From Pseudomonas viridiflava (GTDB taxonomy: Bacteria > Pseudomonadota > Gammaproteobacteria > Pseudomonadales > Pseudomonadaceae), in the NCBI RefSeq assembly GCF_900580865.1, contig NZ_UTBZ01000052.1:310001-374000 (forward strand): a stretch of 64,000 nucleotides of DNA, in the 5' to 3' direction. A program made the position numbers and the translations under genes. Position 1 is the stretch's first letter. Each line of letters starts with the position of its first letter. The notes beneath the pieces were generated by a model that did no database searches, had not been told where the DNA came from, and was given only the letters and a program-made list of their open reading frames with translations. Positions 31,400-40,841 of the stretch are shown here, piece by piece.

Positions 31400-33115
31400 T
31401 CAGACTTTGGCACTGACCTCGCTGCGGTTGACCAGCGCTTCCAGCGCCCCACTCAAACTCGCCGCCTTATCCCCTACCAGCAAATGCCAGATCCCACCAT
31501 CCAACTGGCTGACGCCGTGACACCCCAGATCCTTCAACTGCGTTTCAGACAACGCCTTGCCATCCACCAATTGCAGGCGAATTCGCGTCATGGCAATGCA
31601 ATCCAGTTGCAGCACGTTGTCGCCGCCACCCAGTGCATTCAGCCATTGCTGCGCTTCCGAACCCGCGATCACGACAGCTTTCGGTTCATCGACCACCGCC
31701 ACGGGCTCAGCAAGAACCGCCCGGCCTAACGCCGGCATCGCCAGGCGAATTTCATCGGCAATACTGTCCGCCATCGGCCCCACAACAACCTGCAAACTCC
31801 CACCTTTACCCGGACGCACAACCGCCATCGCACCCAACGCTTTCAGATCCGCATCCGACGCCTTGTTGCGATCAACCATCTCCAACCGCAACCGCGTGGT
31901 GCAGGCGCCAACGGTGAGCAAATTCTCCGCTCCGCCCAATGCCTTGATGTAAGCACTGGCCCGTTCGTTTTCAGTAAGGACCGCTTTCTCAGCAGCAGCG
32001 ACATCCTCACGCCCCGGCGTCTTCAGATTGAAGCGACGAATACAGAAATCAAACACCGCGTAATACACCACGGCATAGGCCAGTCCGACCGGGATCACCA
32101 GCCAGCCATTGGTCGAGCGCCCCCAACCCAGCACCATGTCGATGAAACCACCGGAGAAGGTGAAACCGAGGTGGATGTTCAGCGCATTGGTAATCGCCAT
32201 CGACAACCCGGTCAGCAACGCATGCAGCAGATACAACAGCGGCGCCAGGAACATAAAGGCGAATTCAATCGGCTCGGTCACCCCGGTCAAAAACGAAGTC
32301 AGCGCCATCGACAGGAAAATCCCGCCCATCACCTTGCGGCGTTCTGGCAAGGCATTGCGATACATCGCCAGGCACGCTGCCGGCAAGCCGAAGATCATCA
32401 TCGGGAACATGCCGGTCATGAACTGGCCGCCCTTTGGATCGCCGGCGAAGTAACGCGAAAGGTCACCGGTCACCAGCGCTCCCGTGGTGGGGTCGGTGAA
32501 GTTGCCGAACACAAACCACGCCATGTTGTTGAGGATGTGGTGCAGGCCGGTGACGATCAGCAGGCGGTTGAACACACCAAACACGAACGCGCCGATGCTG
32601 CCGCTTTCCATCATCAAGGCGCCGAAGCTGTTGATGCCATGCTGGATTGGCGGCCAGATATAGCCGAACACCACACCGAGGCCGACCGCTGCAAACCCGG
32701 TGACAATCGGCACAAAGCGTCGTCCGCCGAAGAACGCCAGATACTCCGGCAACTTGATGTCCTTGAAGCGGTTGTACAGCGCACCGGCCATCAGACCGCT
32801 GACGATGCCGGCGAGCATGCCCATGTTGATGCTCGCATCGAGCACCTTCAGCGTGGAGATCATCACCAGATAACCGATCACTCCGGCCAGGCCGGCGGTG
32901 CCGTTGTTGTCCTTGGCGAAACCGACGGCGATGCCGATGGCGAAGATCATTGCCAGGTTGGCGAAGATCACCTGACCTGCGTCGTGAATGATCGCGATGT
33001 TCAAAAGGTCAGTGTCACCCAGACGCAGCAGCAGGCCGGCAATCGGCAGGATCGCGATCGGCAGCATCAGCGCGCGGCCAAGGCGTTGCAGGCCTTCGAT
33101 AAAGAGTTGGTACAT
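31400..33115 (-). CDS. nagE: PTS N-acetylglucosamine permease, IIC-IIB (NagE)
   Basis: NagE imports and phosphorylates N-acetylglucosamine. The 571-residue protein has a IIC membrane domain (about residues 1-370, with GVTEPIEFAFMFLAPLLY), then two IIB domains. The first has the phospho-cysteine C405 in GACTTRLRLE. The second (about 490-560) reads LDCIAMTRIRLQL; by alignment A508 replaces that cysteine, so it is probably not a phosphoryl carrier. The ATG at 33115 gives MYQLFIEGLQRLG; the reading frame extends far upstream by chance. It is the last gene of the nag operon. Confidence 0.93.
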   Translation of the reverse strand: MYQLFIEGLQRLGRALMLPIAILPIAGLLLRLGDTDLLNIAIIHDAGQVIFANLAMIFAIGIAVGFAKDNNGTAGLAGVIGYLVMISTLKVLDASINMGMLAGIVSGLMAGALYNRFKDIKLPEYLAFFGGRRFVPIVTGFAAVGLGVVFGYIWPPIQHGINSFGALMMESGSIGAFVFGVFNRLLIVTGLHHILNNMAWFVFGNFTDPTTGALVTGDLSRYFAGDPKGGQFMTGMFPMMIFGLPAACLAMYRNALPERRKVMGGIFLSMALTSFLTGVTEPIEFAFMFLAPLLYLLHALLTGLSMAITNALNIHLGFTFSGGFIDMVLGWGRSTNGWLVIPVGLAYAVVYYAVFDFCIRRFNLKTPGREDVAAAEKAVLTENERASAYIKALGGAENLLTVGACTTRLRLEMVDRNKASDADLKALGAMAVVRPGKGGSLQVVVGPMADSIADEIRLAMPALGRAVLAEPVAVVDEPKAVVIAGSEAQQWLNALGGGDNVLQLDCIAMTRIRLQLVDGKALSETQLKDLGCHGVSQLDGGIWHLLVGDKAASLSGALEALVNRSEVSAKV

Positions 33116-33138
33116 GGCGTTTGTCCTTGTTGTTTTTG

Positions 33139-35652
33139 TTAGCGCAGAGGCCAATGTTGATGACAGGCGTGACGCACGGCGGCGGCGCTGCTGAGTTTGA
33201 GCAGGTCGCGGCTGAGGCGCTGGCATTCGGCTTCGTGCACCTGGCGCACGCGATCCTTGATTTCGCCGATCTGCACCGGGCTGACCGACAGTTCGGTTAC
33301 GCCCAGACCGATCAGCACTGGCGTCGCCAGCGGATCGGAGGCGAGGGCGCCGCAGACGCCGACCCAGCGCTTGTGCACCGCCGCGCCTTCGCAGGTCATA
33401 GCGATCAGGCGTAGTAGCGCCGGGTGCAGGGCGTCGACACGGGCGGCCAGACCGGCGTGATCGCGATCCATGGCCAAGGTGTATTGCGACAGGTCGTTGG
33501 TACCGATCGAAAGGAAGTCGGCATGTTCGGCCAGTTGTTCGGCTTGCAACGCGGCGGCGGGGACCTCGATCATCACACCGATTTCCGGGCGCTGCGTAAT
33601 GCTCATCTCCAGGCACAGCGCATCGACGCGTTGGCGGATGTGCAGCAGTTCATCGACTTCGGTGACCATTGGCAACAGGATCCGGCAACGACGCAGCGGG
33701 CTGACTTGCAGCAGTGCGCGCAATTGTTGATCGAGGATTTCCGGACGGGCCTGAGCCAGACGAATTCCGCGCAGGCCGAGCACCGGGTTGGCTTCGATGG
33801 GCAGAGGCAGGTATTCGAGTTGCTTGTCGCCGCCGACGTCGATGGTGCGGATGATTACTGGGTGATCGCCCATTGCATCCAGCACGCCTTGATAGGCCGC
33901 ACGCTGTTCCTCGACATCGGGTGCGGTCTGACGATCGACGAAGAGAAACTCGGTGCGCAGCAGACCGACACCATCGGCACCGTTGGCGAAGGCATCTGCC
34001 GCTTCACCGCTGGAGGCAACGTTGGCGACGACTTCGATCACCACTCCATTGCGGGTTTCGGCCGGTAAATGGGCTTTGGCTTGTTGAGCATCGCGACGTT
34101 GCTGACGGTCGATTTGTGCTTGCTGAACTTCAGCCAGGCGTTCGGCATTTGGCGTCAGTTCGAGGCGACCACCGTCGGCGTCGAGCACCACCGATTGCCC
34201 TTGCGGTTGATCAAGCAATGCCGAACCCAATGCAACCATGCACGGCAGACCTTTGCCGCGCGCCAGAATTGCCACGTGCGACGTCGCGCCACCCTCAGCC
34301 ATGCACAACCCGGCGACACCTTGCGCGCTGAGTTGCAGCAGATCCGACGGTGTCAGTTCATGAGCGGCAACAATTGCACCCGCTGGCACGTCGTAATTCC
34401 ACGCCTCGCCGAGCAACGCACGCAGCACGCGTTGTTTGAGGTCGCGTAGATCATTGGCACGTTCCGCCAGCAGGGCGCTGCCGGTGTGTTGCAGGACTTC
34501 GCACTGTACGTCGATCGACTGGCTCCAGGCGTGAGTCGCCGCCGTGCCTTGTTCGATGGATTGCTGTGCAGCATCGAGCAGTGCCGGATCTTCCAGCAGT
34601 GCCAAGTGCGCGGCAAAGATTGCTTCTTCGTCGGCATTCTTGTGTTTTTTCGCTTGGGCGAGGGTGCCGTCGATTTCACTGCGCACCTGATTCAATGCAG
34701 TGTCGAGCGCCTGCAGTTGTTGCAACGGATCATGATTGCCCGTATCCACCGGCAAACTGATCGCGTTCAAACGAAACAGCAGCCCGCCGACCAATCCCGG
34801 TGCAGCGCACACACCGTGCAACACGCCAGCCTCGGCCGGGCGTTTGACCAACACGACATTCACCGACGCCGCAGCGTGACAGTCATCCGGCAGCGCCGTG
34901 GCCAACGCGGTGAGCAACGCTTGCAGCGCCGCTTCGGCATCCGGCCCCTGACAGCTGACCTGCACTTCATCCTGCTCGCCAACCGCCAGCCCCATCAGAC
35001 CGATCAGGCTGTTGCACGGCGCCGATTTGCCGGCGAAATGCAGCTGCGACTGGCTTTTGAAACCTTGCGCCGTCTGACGAATCAGCGCAGCGGGGCGCGC
35101 ATGCAAACCGCCTCGATGCGCAACCAGCACATGACCGTAAACCTCAGGCCCGGCGATTTCTTCTGCATTCGCCGCCGAAGCGTTGCGCGCAACGATGTGC
35201 AACAACGGCTCGCCGACTTTCACCGCTTTCAGCGTGATCGGCCGCACCTGAAAGTCCTGGCTGTTGGTCAGGATCAACAGGCTGACGAGGCTTTTGCATT
35301 GCTGGCCGACCTTGTCGAGGTCATAGCGCAGCAACGGCTGGCCCTTGCTGACGCGCGTGCCATCCTTGACCAGCATCGAAAAGCCTTCGCCGTTCAGTTC
35401 AACGGTGTCGAGGCCAAGGTGCAGGAGGATTTCCGCGCCGTTATCGGCCCGCACAGTGAGTGCATGGCCGGTGCGCGCGACGTGAATGATCACCCCGGCG
35501 CACGGCGAGTACAGCGTGTCGTTGATGGGGTCGATGGCAATCCCGTCTCCCATCGCGCCGCTGGCGAACACCGCGTCCGGGACTTTGGCGAGCGTGAGCA
35601 CCGGGCCGCTGAGCGGGGCGCTGAGGGTCAGCTCTTTATTGTTGTTGTGCAT
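33139..35652 (-). CDS. nagF: Fused EIIA-HPr-EI phosphotransferase for GlcNAc
   Basis: This single 837-residue cytoplasmic protein supplies the whole phosphoryl chain from phosphoenolpyruvate to NagE. The EIIA(Glc-type) domain has its histidine in LLHLGLDTVEL (about residues 1-155). HPr has HRGGLHARPAA. Enzyme I has GGATSHVAILARGKG for the phospho-histidine and VGVCGALASDP near the C-terminus. The fusion is typical of Pseudomonas sugar systems (compare FruB). It lies 23 bp before nagE, so the pair is co-expressed. Confidence 0.93.
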   Translation of the reverse strand: MHNNNKELTLSAPLSGPVLTLAKVPDAVFASGAMGDGIAIDPINDTLYSPCAGVIIHVARTGHALTVRADNGAEILLHLGLDTVELNGEGFSMLVKDGTRVSKGQPLLRYDLDKVGQQCKSLVSLLILTNSQDFQVRPITLKAVKVGEPLLHIVARNASAANAEEIAGPEVYGHVLVAHRGGLHARPAALIRQTAQGFKSQSQLHFAGKSAPCNSLIGLMGLAVGEQDEVQVSCQGPDAEAALQALLTALATALPDDCHAAASVNVVLVKRPAEAGVLHGVCAAPGLVGGLLFRLNAISLPVDTGNHDPLQQLQALDTALNQVRSEIDGTLAQAKKHKNADEEAIFAAHLALLEDPALLDAAQQSIEQGTAATHAWSQSIDVQCEVLQHTGSALLAERANDLRDLKQRVLRALLGEAWNYDVPAGAIVAAHELTPSDLLQLSAQGVAGLCMAEGGATSHVAILARGKGLPCMVALGSALLDQPQGQSVVLDADGGRLELTPNAERLAEVQQAQIDRQQRRDAQQAKAHLPAETRNGVVIEVVANVASSGEAADAFANGADGVGLLRTEFLFVDRQTAPDVEEQRAAYQGVLDAMGDHPVIIRTIDVGGDKQLEYLPLPIEANPVLGLRGIRLAQARPEILDQQLRALLQVSPLRRCRILLPMVTEVDELLHIRQRVDALCLEMSITQRPEIGVMIEVPAAALQAEQLAEHADFLSIGTNDLSQYTLAMDRDHAGLAARVDALHPALLRLIAMTCEGAAVHKRWVGVCGALASDPLATPVLIGLGVTELSVSPVQIGEIKDRVRQVHEAECQRLSRDLLKLSSAAAVRHACHQHWPLR

Positions 35653-35718
35653 GGCTCGGTCTCATCGGTTAGATCTCGGTTCGATGTCCCCTGTAGGAGC
35701 TGCATCAATCAGCAGTTG

Positions 35719-36741
35719 TTAGTGCGTGCGGGTCACTTTGCTCAGGTGGCGCGGCTGATCCGGGTCCATGCCACGGGCCACGGCCAGACCAGCGGCCATC
35801 ACGTAGAAACTCTGGATCGCCAGAATCGGATCAAGGGCCGGGTGTTCGGCGCGGGTCAGGGTCAGGTCGCGCTCGGTCACGTCATCCGGTGCGGCCAGCA
35901 ACACACGAGCACCGCGTTGACGCATTTCTGCTGCCAGACTCAGCAGGCCAGCCTGTTCGGCGCCGCGTGGAGCGAAAACCAGCAACGGATAGTGTTCGTC
36001 GATCAGTGCCATCGGGCCATGACGGACTTCGGCGCTGCTGAAGGCTTCGGCCTGAATCGCCGAGGTTTCCTTGAATTTCAGCGCCGCCTCTTGGGCGATG
36101 GCGAAACCGGCACCACGACCGATGACCATCAAACGCTCGCAATCACGCAACGCTTCGATGGCTAGGCTCCAGTCCTGTTTGGCGGCTTCGCGCAGGCCTT
36201 CGGGCAGGGCGTTGCCGGCTTCGAGCAATTCGCTGTCCTCTTTCCAGTGCGCGATCAAACGGGCGCTGGCGCTGAGGGTGGCGATAAAACTCTTGGTCGC
36301 AGCGACGCTGCTTTCAGTACCAGCGAGCAGCGGCACGCTGAATTCGCAGGCAGCTTCCAGCGGTGAATCGGCAGCGTTGACCATCGACACACTGAGCGCG
36401 CCACGTTTGCGCAACAGGCGCAGGCTGTTGACCAGATCCGGGCTCTGCCCCGACTGCGAGAACGCGAACGCGACCTGACCGCTGACCTTCAACGGCGCTT
36501 GCTGCATGGTCACCACCGACATCGGCAGCGACGCTACCGGCACACCGAGTTGCTGCATGGTCAGGTAGGCGAAATAGCTCGCCGCGTGGTCGGAGCTGCC
36601 GCGTGCGACGGTCATTGCCACTTGCGGTGGCTGCCGGCGCAGGCGCCCGGCGATCTCAATCATTTGTGGGTCGAGCTGTTGCAGTTGGGCTTGCACGGCC
36701 TCGAACGAGGACAGCGCCTCCTCAAGCATTTTTGAAGTCAA
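35719..36741 (-). CDS. nagB-II: Glucosamine-6-phosphate deaminase, SIS-type (NagB-II)
   Basis: It turns glucosamine 6-phosphate into fructose 6-phosphate and ammonia. The 340-residue protein consists of two SIS domains, as in the isomerase half of GlmS. Phosphosugar-binding segments are VARGSSDHAASYFAY, FSQSGQSPDLVNSL, and GRGAGFAIAQEAALKFKETSAI. It lacks the glutaminase domain of GlmS. The start overlaps the nagA stop by 20 bp, so it is coupled to nagA. Confidence 0.9.
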   Translation of the reverse strand: MTSKMLEEALSSFEAVQAQLQQLDPQMIEIAGRLRRQPPQVAMTVARGSSDHAASYFAYLTMQQLGVPVASLPMSVVTMQQAPLKVSGQVAFAFSQSGQSPDLVNSLRLLRKRGALSVSMVNAADSPLEAACEFSVPLLAGTESSVAATKSFIATLSASARLIAHWKEDSELLEAGNALPEGLREAAKQDWSLAIEALRDCERLMVIGRGAGFAIAQEAALKFKETSAIQAEAFSSAEVRHGPMALIDEHYPLLVFAPRGAEQAGLLSLAAEMRQRGARVLLAAPDDVTERDLTLTRAEHPALDPILAIQSFYVMAAGLAVARGMDPDQPRHLSKVTRTH

Positions 36742-37828
36742 TGTCTTCTCCTTCGACCATGACGGCGGTCAGTGTGAGTGAGCGATCCAGCCGCACGCAG
36801 TCGGCCCAGGCGCCGGGTTGCAGACGCCCGCGTTCGTTGATGCCGAGGTAGTCGGCGGGGAATTGCGAAAGACGTTGTGAGGCCTCGGCGATCGGCAAAC
36901 CGATCTTCACCAGGTTGCGCAGCGCTTGATCCATGGTCAGCGTGCTGCCGGCCAAGGTGCCGTCGGGGAGGCGCACACCGCCCAGGCATTTGGTCACGGT
37001 GTGGCTGCCGAGCTTGTATTCACCGTCGGGCATGCCGGAGGCAGCGGTCGAATCGGTGACGCAATACAGGCACGGGATCGAACGCAGGGCCACGCGGATG
37101 GCGCCGGGATGCACGTGGAGCAAATCCGGAATCAGCTCGGCGAACTTGGCGTGGGCCAATGCCGCACCGACGATGCCCGGCTCGCGGTGATGCAGCGGGC
37201 TCATGGCGTTGTAGAGGTGAGTGAAACTGGTCGCGCCGGCATCCAGGGCGGCGACGCCTTCCTCGTAACTGCCGAGGGTGTGGCCGATCTGCATGCGCAC
37301 GCCACGGCTGCTCAGCTCACGGATCAAACCGTCGTGGCCGGCGATTTCCGGGGCGATGGTGATCACCCGGATCGGCGCCAGCGCCAGGTATTCTTCGACT
37401 TCGGCCATCAACGCGGTGTGGGCGAAATTCGGTTGCGCGCCGAGTTTTCCCGGATTGATGTACGGGCCTTCGAGGTGGACGCCGAGAACGCGCGCGGCAC
37501 CTTTCGGACGCTGTTCGCAGAATTCTCCGACCTCTTTCAGGACGCTGGAAATCTCGGCGCTCGGCGCGGTCATGGTGGTGGCCAGCAGCGAAGTGGTGCC
37601 GAAGCGCACGTGGGTTCTGGTGATGGTTTCGAAAGCGCTGGCGCCTTCCATGATGTCTTTACCACCGCCGCCGTGGACGTGCAGATCGATGAAACCGGGC
37701 AGCAGATACGGCAGATCATTAGTTGCCGGATCGCAGGGTACGCCTTCGATCGACACGACTTTGCCGTGTTCGTGGATCAGCCGGCCGCGAATCCAGCCGC
37801 TGGCGGTAAGGATGTTGTCTTCGGACAT
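36722..37828 (-). CDS. nagA: N-acetylglucosamine-6-phosphate deacetylase
   Basis: NagA removes acetate from GlcNAc 6-phosphate. The 368-residue amidohydrolase shows the first metal motif GFIDLHVHGGGG, the family motif VHLEGPYINPGKLGAQ, and VTDSTAASGMPDG with the catalytic aspartate. The gene lies between nagR (40-bp gap) and nagB-II (20-bp overlap), so transport product, deacetylation and deamination are coded in sequence. Confidence 0.95.
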   Translation of the reverse strand: MSEDNILTASGWIRGRLIHEHGKVVSIEGVPCDPATNDLPYLLPGFIDLHVHGGGGKDIMEGASAFETITRTHVRFGTTSLLATTMTAPSAEISSVLKEVGEFCEQRPKGAARVLGVHLEGPYINPGKLGAQPNFAHTALMAEVEEYLALAPIRVITIAPEIAGHDGLIRELSSRGVRMQIGHTLGSYEEGVAALDAGATSFTHLYNAMSPLHHREPGIVGAALAHAKFAELIPDLLHVHPGAIRVALRSIPCLYCVTDSTAASGMPDGEYKLGSHTVTKCLGGVRLPDGTLAGSTLTMDQALRNLVKIGLPIAEASQRLSQFPADYLGINERGRLQPGAWADCVRLDRSLTLTAVMVEGEDIDFKNA

Positions 37829-37868
37829 TTTGGTTCTCGCTTGTGGCTGCGCTTATCGACGCAGCTCT

Positions 37869-38600
37869 TTATCGACGAAGCTCTGCAACAAAGTCGTAGT
37901 AGTCGTTGCGGCAATAGGTGTCGGTGACTTCGATTGGCGTGTTGTCTTCCAGGTAGCCAACCCGGGTCATCAGCAGCATGGCGGTGCCGGGGGCGATGCC
38001 GACCAGCGCGGCGAACTCGTCCGAGGCGTTGATTGCCTGGATGTGCTGCAGGGCGCGGACGATCGGTTTGCCGATGCCGTCGAGGTATTCGTAGAGCGAA
38101 TCGCCGACCAGTTGCGGCTTGGGCATGATCGAGGCGGGCAGGGTGCTCATTTCGATGGCCATAACGGTGTCATCGGCTTTGCGCAGACGCTTCATGCGCG
38201 CGACCTTGTCGTTCGGCGACAGGCTGAGGCGGATCAGTTCTTCGTGGGTCGGCAGGGTGATTTCGCGTTCCAGCCAGTGTGAGCTGGGTACGAAGCCTTT
38301 GAGGCGGAGCATTTCGCTGAAGCCCGAGAGGCGCGACAGCGGTTGTTCGAGGCGTGGGGTGATGAAGGTGCCGGAGCCTTGCAAGCGGCGGATCAGTCCT
38401 TGATCGAGCAGAACTTCCAACGCCTTGCGTGCAGTCACCCGGGAAATGCCCAGTTGCTCGCTGAGGTTGCGTTCCGAGGGCATCGCCTGCTCGGACTTCC
38501 ACTGCCCGGCATGAATCGCCGCTTCCAGATTGCGCGCCAGTTGCAGGTACAGCGGCGTCGGCTGGGAGTCATCAGGACGTAGGGCGTGAAGGTCGTTCAT
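37869..38600 (-). CDS. nagR: GntR/UTRA-family regulator of the nag operon
   Basis: This HutC-subfamily regulator probably represses the operon until GlcNAc 6-phosphate or glucosamine 6-phosphate appears. It has a winged-helix N-terminus (MPSERNLSEQLGISRVTARKALEVLL) and a C-terminal UTRA ligand domain (MSTLPASIMPKPQLVGDSLYEYL). The ATG at 38600 (243 residues) is preferred to 38609 because GGAA lies at a better distance. It is the first gene of the operon, and two operator-like sites lie 58-150 bp upstream. Confidence 0.88.
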   Translation of the reverse strand: MNDLHALRPDDSQPTPLYLQLARNLEAAIHAGQWKSEQAMPSERNLSEQLGISRVTARKALEVLLDQGLIRRLQGSGTFITPRLEQPLSRLSGFSEMLRLKGFVPSSHWLEREITLPTHEELIRLSLSPNDKVARMKRLRKADDTVMAIEMSTLPASIMPKPQLVGDSLYEYLDGIGKPIVRALQHIQAINASDEFAALVGIAPGTAMLLMTRVGYLEDNTPIEVTDTYCRNDYYDFVAELRR

Positions 38601-38657
38601 GTAGGGCATTTCCGTCGCGAGTATAGGATTGTTGTGGCTCGCTTGTGGGGCGGAAAT

Positions 38658-38677
38658 TAATACCACTTGAATACCAT
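38658..38677. promoter_or_regulatory. Operator-like site 1 for NagR
   Basis: TAATACCACTTGAATACCAT holds two AATACCA elements 11 bp apart (one helical turn). It sits 58 bp upstream of the nagR ATG, where a repressor could block the promoter. Confidence 0.55.
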
Positions 38678-38730
38678 GTCAACGCGGTGAAATGGCATCT
38701 GGCCCAATGAATTGGCGGCTCTCAGGGGTT

Positions 38731-38749
38731 ATGGTTTCAAGTGGTATTA
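38731..38749. promoter_or_regulatory. Operator-like site 2 for NagR
   Basis: ATGGTTTCAAGTGGTATTA is the reverse complement of site 1 with one base missing. The two sites face each other across 53 bp. Confidence 0.55.
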
Positions 38750-38768
38750 GTGGTGGCCTGTAAAAAAC

Positions 38769-38850
38769 AAAAGATCGCAGCCTGCGGCAGCTCCTACAGT
38801 TGAGAGTGGTATCACCTCGGTAGGAGCTGCTGCAGGCTGCGATCTTTTGA
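38769..38850. repeat. REP pair, family B
   Basis: Inverted family B copies, in tail-out order (CTAC ends facing inward), lie between the nag operon start and the L,D-transpeptidase gene. Confidence 0.85.
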
Positions 38851-38883
38851 TTTATTTTTTTGCAGGTGACCAGTGGTCAGGGA

Positions 38884-39399
38884 TCAAGGGCGGATTTCGA
38901 CCATCGTGCCATCCGGCACCAGGTTCCACACTTCGCGCATATCAACGTTGCGCATGGCGACGCAGCCATCAGTCCAGTCGAGGGTGTGGAACAGGTCTTC
39001 CGGGGTTTCTTCCGAATCCGGCGTGCCGTGGATCATGATCATCCCGCCGGGCTCGACACCTTCGCGACGGGCGCGGGCCGAATCGCTGATGTTCGGGTAG
39101 GAGATGTGCATCGACAGATTGAATTTGTCGCTGGTCTTGCGCCAGTCGATCCAATAGAAACCTTCCGGGGTGCGCTTGTCGCCTTCAATCAGTTTCGGGC
39201 CTTTTTTCGCGCCCTTGCCCAAGGATATGCGATAGGTCTTGAGTGGTTTGCCGTCGGCGATCAACTGCAGTTGATGAGCCGATTTGAGCACCAGGACTTT
39301 TTCAATAAGAGGCGTATTCGCAGGCGTCACAGTGGTCACGAATGACGCTTGGGAGACGGTAACGAACGACAGGCAGAACAGGGCAAGCAACCAGCGCAT
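38884..39399 (-). CDS. L,D-transpeptidase family protein
   Basis: The 171-residue secreted YkuD-fold protein has a signal peptide (MRWLLALFCLSFVTVSQA). The catalytic region runs from HGTPDSEE to DWTDGCVAMRN, giving the His...GC arrangement with the nucleophilic cysteine in DGC. Such enzymes form 3-3 peptidoglycan cross-links or attach lipoproteins; short members of the YafK type can instead cut those links. The ATG at 39399 is chosen because it begins the signal peptide. Confidence 0.87.
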   Translation of the reverse strand: MRWLLALFCLSFVTVSQASFVTTVTPANTPLIEKVLVLKSAHQLQLIADGKPLKTYRISLGKGAKKGPKLIEGDKRTPEGFYWIDWRKTSDKFNLSMHISYPNISDSARARREGVEPGGMIMIHGTPDSEETPEDLFHTLDWTDGCVAMRNVDMREVWNLVPDGTMVEIRP

Positions 39400-39438
39400 T
39401 GAAACGATTCCCCAAGGAGTGACGCAAACAGGTTTTAT

Positions 39439-39474
39439 ATAGGAGCTGCCGCAGGCTGCGATCTTTTGATCTTC
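39439..39474. repeat. Single REP, family B
   Basis: One family B core without a partner lies between the transpeptidase and NUDIX genes. Confidence 0.75.
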
Positions 39475-39494
39475 TAGCCGGTGCCATCGCCCGA

Positions 39495-40046
39495 TCAAAT
39501 AATGACCGGCTGCACCAACGGCGGGATCGATTCCGAACGAACCGGATAAGTCTCGATACGCCGATCAGCGAAGAAGCATTCTAAGGTACGCCCCACCGTG
39601 CGGAAAGCCAGCTCGTCCCAGGGAATGTCGGCTTCGTCGAATAGTTGCACTTCGAGGCTCTCGGGGCCGGCGGCAAAATCCAGATCGACCAGCTCGGCAC
39701 GAAAGAACACATGCACCTGACTGATGTGCGGCACATCGATCAATGTGTAGATGCTCAGATTGCGCACCCGGGCGCAGGCTTCTTCGGCAGTTTCACGCAC
39801 GGCGGCCTGTTCGATGGTCTCGCCGTTCTCCATGAAACCGGCCGGCAAGGTCCAGTAACCCAGGCGTGGCTCGATGGCGCGGCGGCACAACAGCACTTTC
39901 GTGCCCCAGGTCGGCACGCAGCCGGCAACAATGTTGGGGTTCTGATAGTGAATGGTCTGACAGCTGTCACAGACAAATCGCAGCCGCGAATCGCCTTCGG
40001 GAATGCGCTGGGTGACCGGGTTACCGCAGTGGCTGCAAAATTTCAT
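39495..40046 (-). CDS. NUDIX hydrolase with N-terminal zinc ribbon
   Basis: The 183-residue protein starts with a zinc ribbon (MKFCSHCGNP and VCDSC, four cysteines). A NUDIX domain follows with the box starting GFMENGETIEQAAVRETAEEA. Related proteins hydrolyse NADH-like or other nucleoside diphosphates (NudC-like architecture without the long N-domain). The ATG at 40046 begins the ribbon. It diverges from the second NUDIX gene. Confidence 0.87.
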   Translation of the reverse strand: MKFCSHCGNPVTQRIPEGDSRLRFVCDSCQTIHYQNPNIVAGCVPTWGTKVLLCRRAIEPRLGYWTLPAGFMENGETIEQAAVRETAEEACARVRNLSIYTLIDVPHISQVHVFFRAELVDLDFAAGPESLEVQLFDEADIPWDELAFRTVGRTLECFFADRRIETYPVRSESIPPLVQPVII

Positions 40047-40193
40047 GCTGGGCTTCCTGAATGCTGCGCCTATCTTGGCGTGCAGCGGTGCCGGTCGGCA
40101 AGTTGTCGTTTCGCGACACGACGGGTTTCGGGGGCTTGGGCGCTCGCAATGATTGGTGCATGATGCAGGGTAAGGCACAGATCGAGAACACTC

Positions 40194-40793
40194 ATGCTGG
40201 ACGAGCTACTGCATCGGGTAAGCAACCACACACCGCGCACGCTGGAGACCGACACACGTTTCCCCGAGGCCGCCGTTCTGGTGCCGATCACCCGCAGTGA
40301 CGAGCCGGAACTGGTACTGACCCTACGTGCCAGCGGGCTCTCGACCCACGGCGGCGAAGTCGCTTTCCCCGGTGGCCGCCGCGATCCGGAAGACCCGGAC
40401 CTGATCTTCACCGCGCTACGTGAGGCCGAAGAAGAAATCGGCCTGCCGCCGGGACTGGTAGAAGTCATTGGTCCACTCAGCCCGTTGATTTCCCTGCACG
40501 GCATCAAGGTCACACCTTATGTCGGCGTCATTCCCGACTTTGTCGAATACCGCGCCAATGATGCCGAAATCGCCGCGGTCTTCAGCGTGCCGCTGGAGTT
40601 TTTCCGCAAAGACCCTCGAGAGCATACTCACCGCATCGACTATCAGGGCCGCAGCTGGTACGTGCCGAGTTATCGCTACGGCGATTTCAAGATCTGGGGC
40701 CTGACGGCGATCATGATCGTCGAGTTGATCAATCTGCTCTATGACGCCAAGATCAGTCTGCATCAACCACCGAAAAGCTTTATTAACACCTAA
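40194..40793 (+). CDS. nudL: CoA pyrophosphatase-type NUDIX hydrolase
   Basis: The 199-residue protein carries the CoA-specific NUDIX extension (LRASGLSTHGGEVAFPGGRR) directly before the NUDIX box GRRDPEDPDLIFTALREAEEE. That combination is the hallmark of NudL/PCD1-type enzymes, which split CoA into 4'-phosphopantetheine and 3',5'-ADP. It begins a run of three same-strand genes. Confidence 0.87.
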   Translation: MLDELLHRVSNHTPRTLETDTRFPEAAVLVPITRSDEPELVLTLRASGLSTHGGEVAFPGGRRDPEDPDLIFTALREAEEEIGLPPGLVEVIGPLSPLISLHGIKVTPYVGVIPDFVEYRANDAEIAAVFSVPLEFFRKDPREHTHRIDYQGRSWYVPSYRYGDFKIWGLTAIMIVELINLLYDAKISLHQPPKSFINT

Positions 40794-40841
40794 GCCATCG
40801 TTCGAAATGGCCATCACACCGTGAGCCCTGAGGAAAACAAG

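Noticed and set aside
34486..36165. 559-codon open frame across nagF and nagB-II, opposite strand
   Set aside because: It spans two well-supported genes and their gap, and its protein has no domain.
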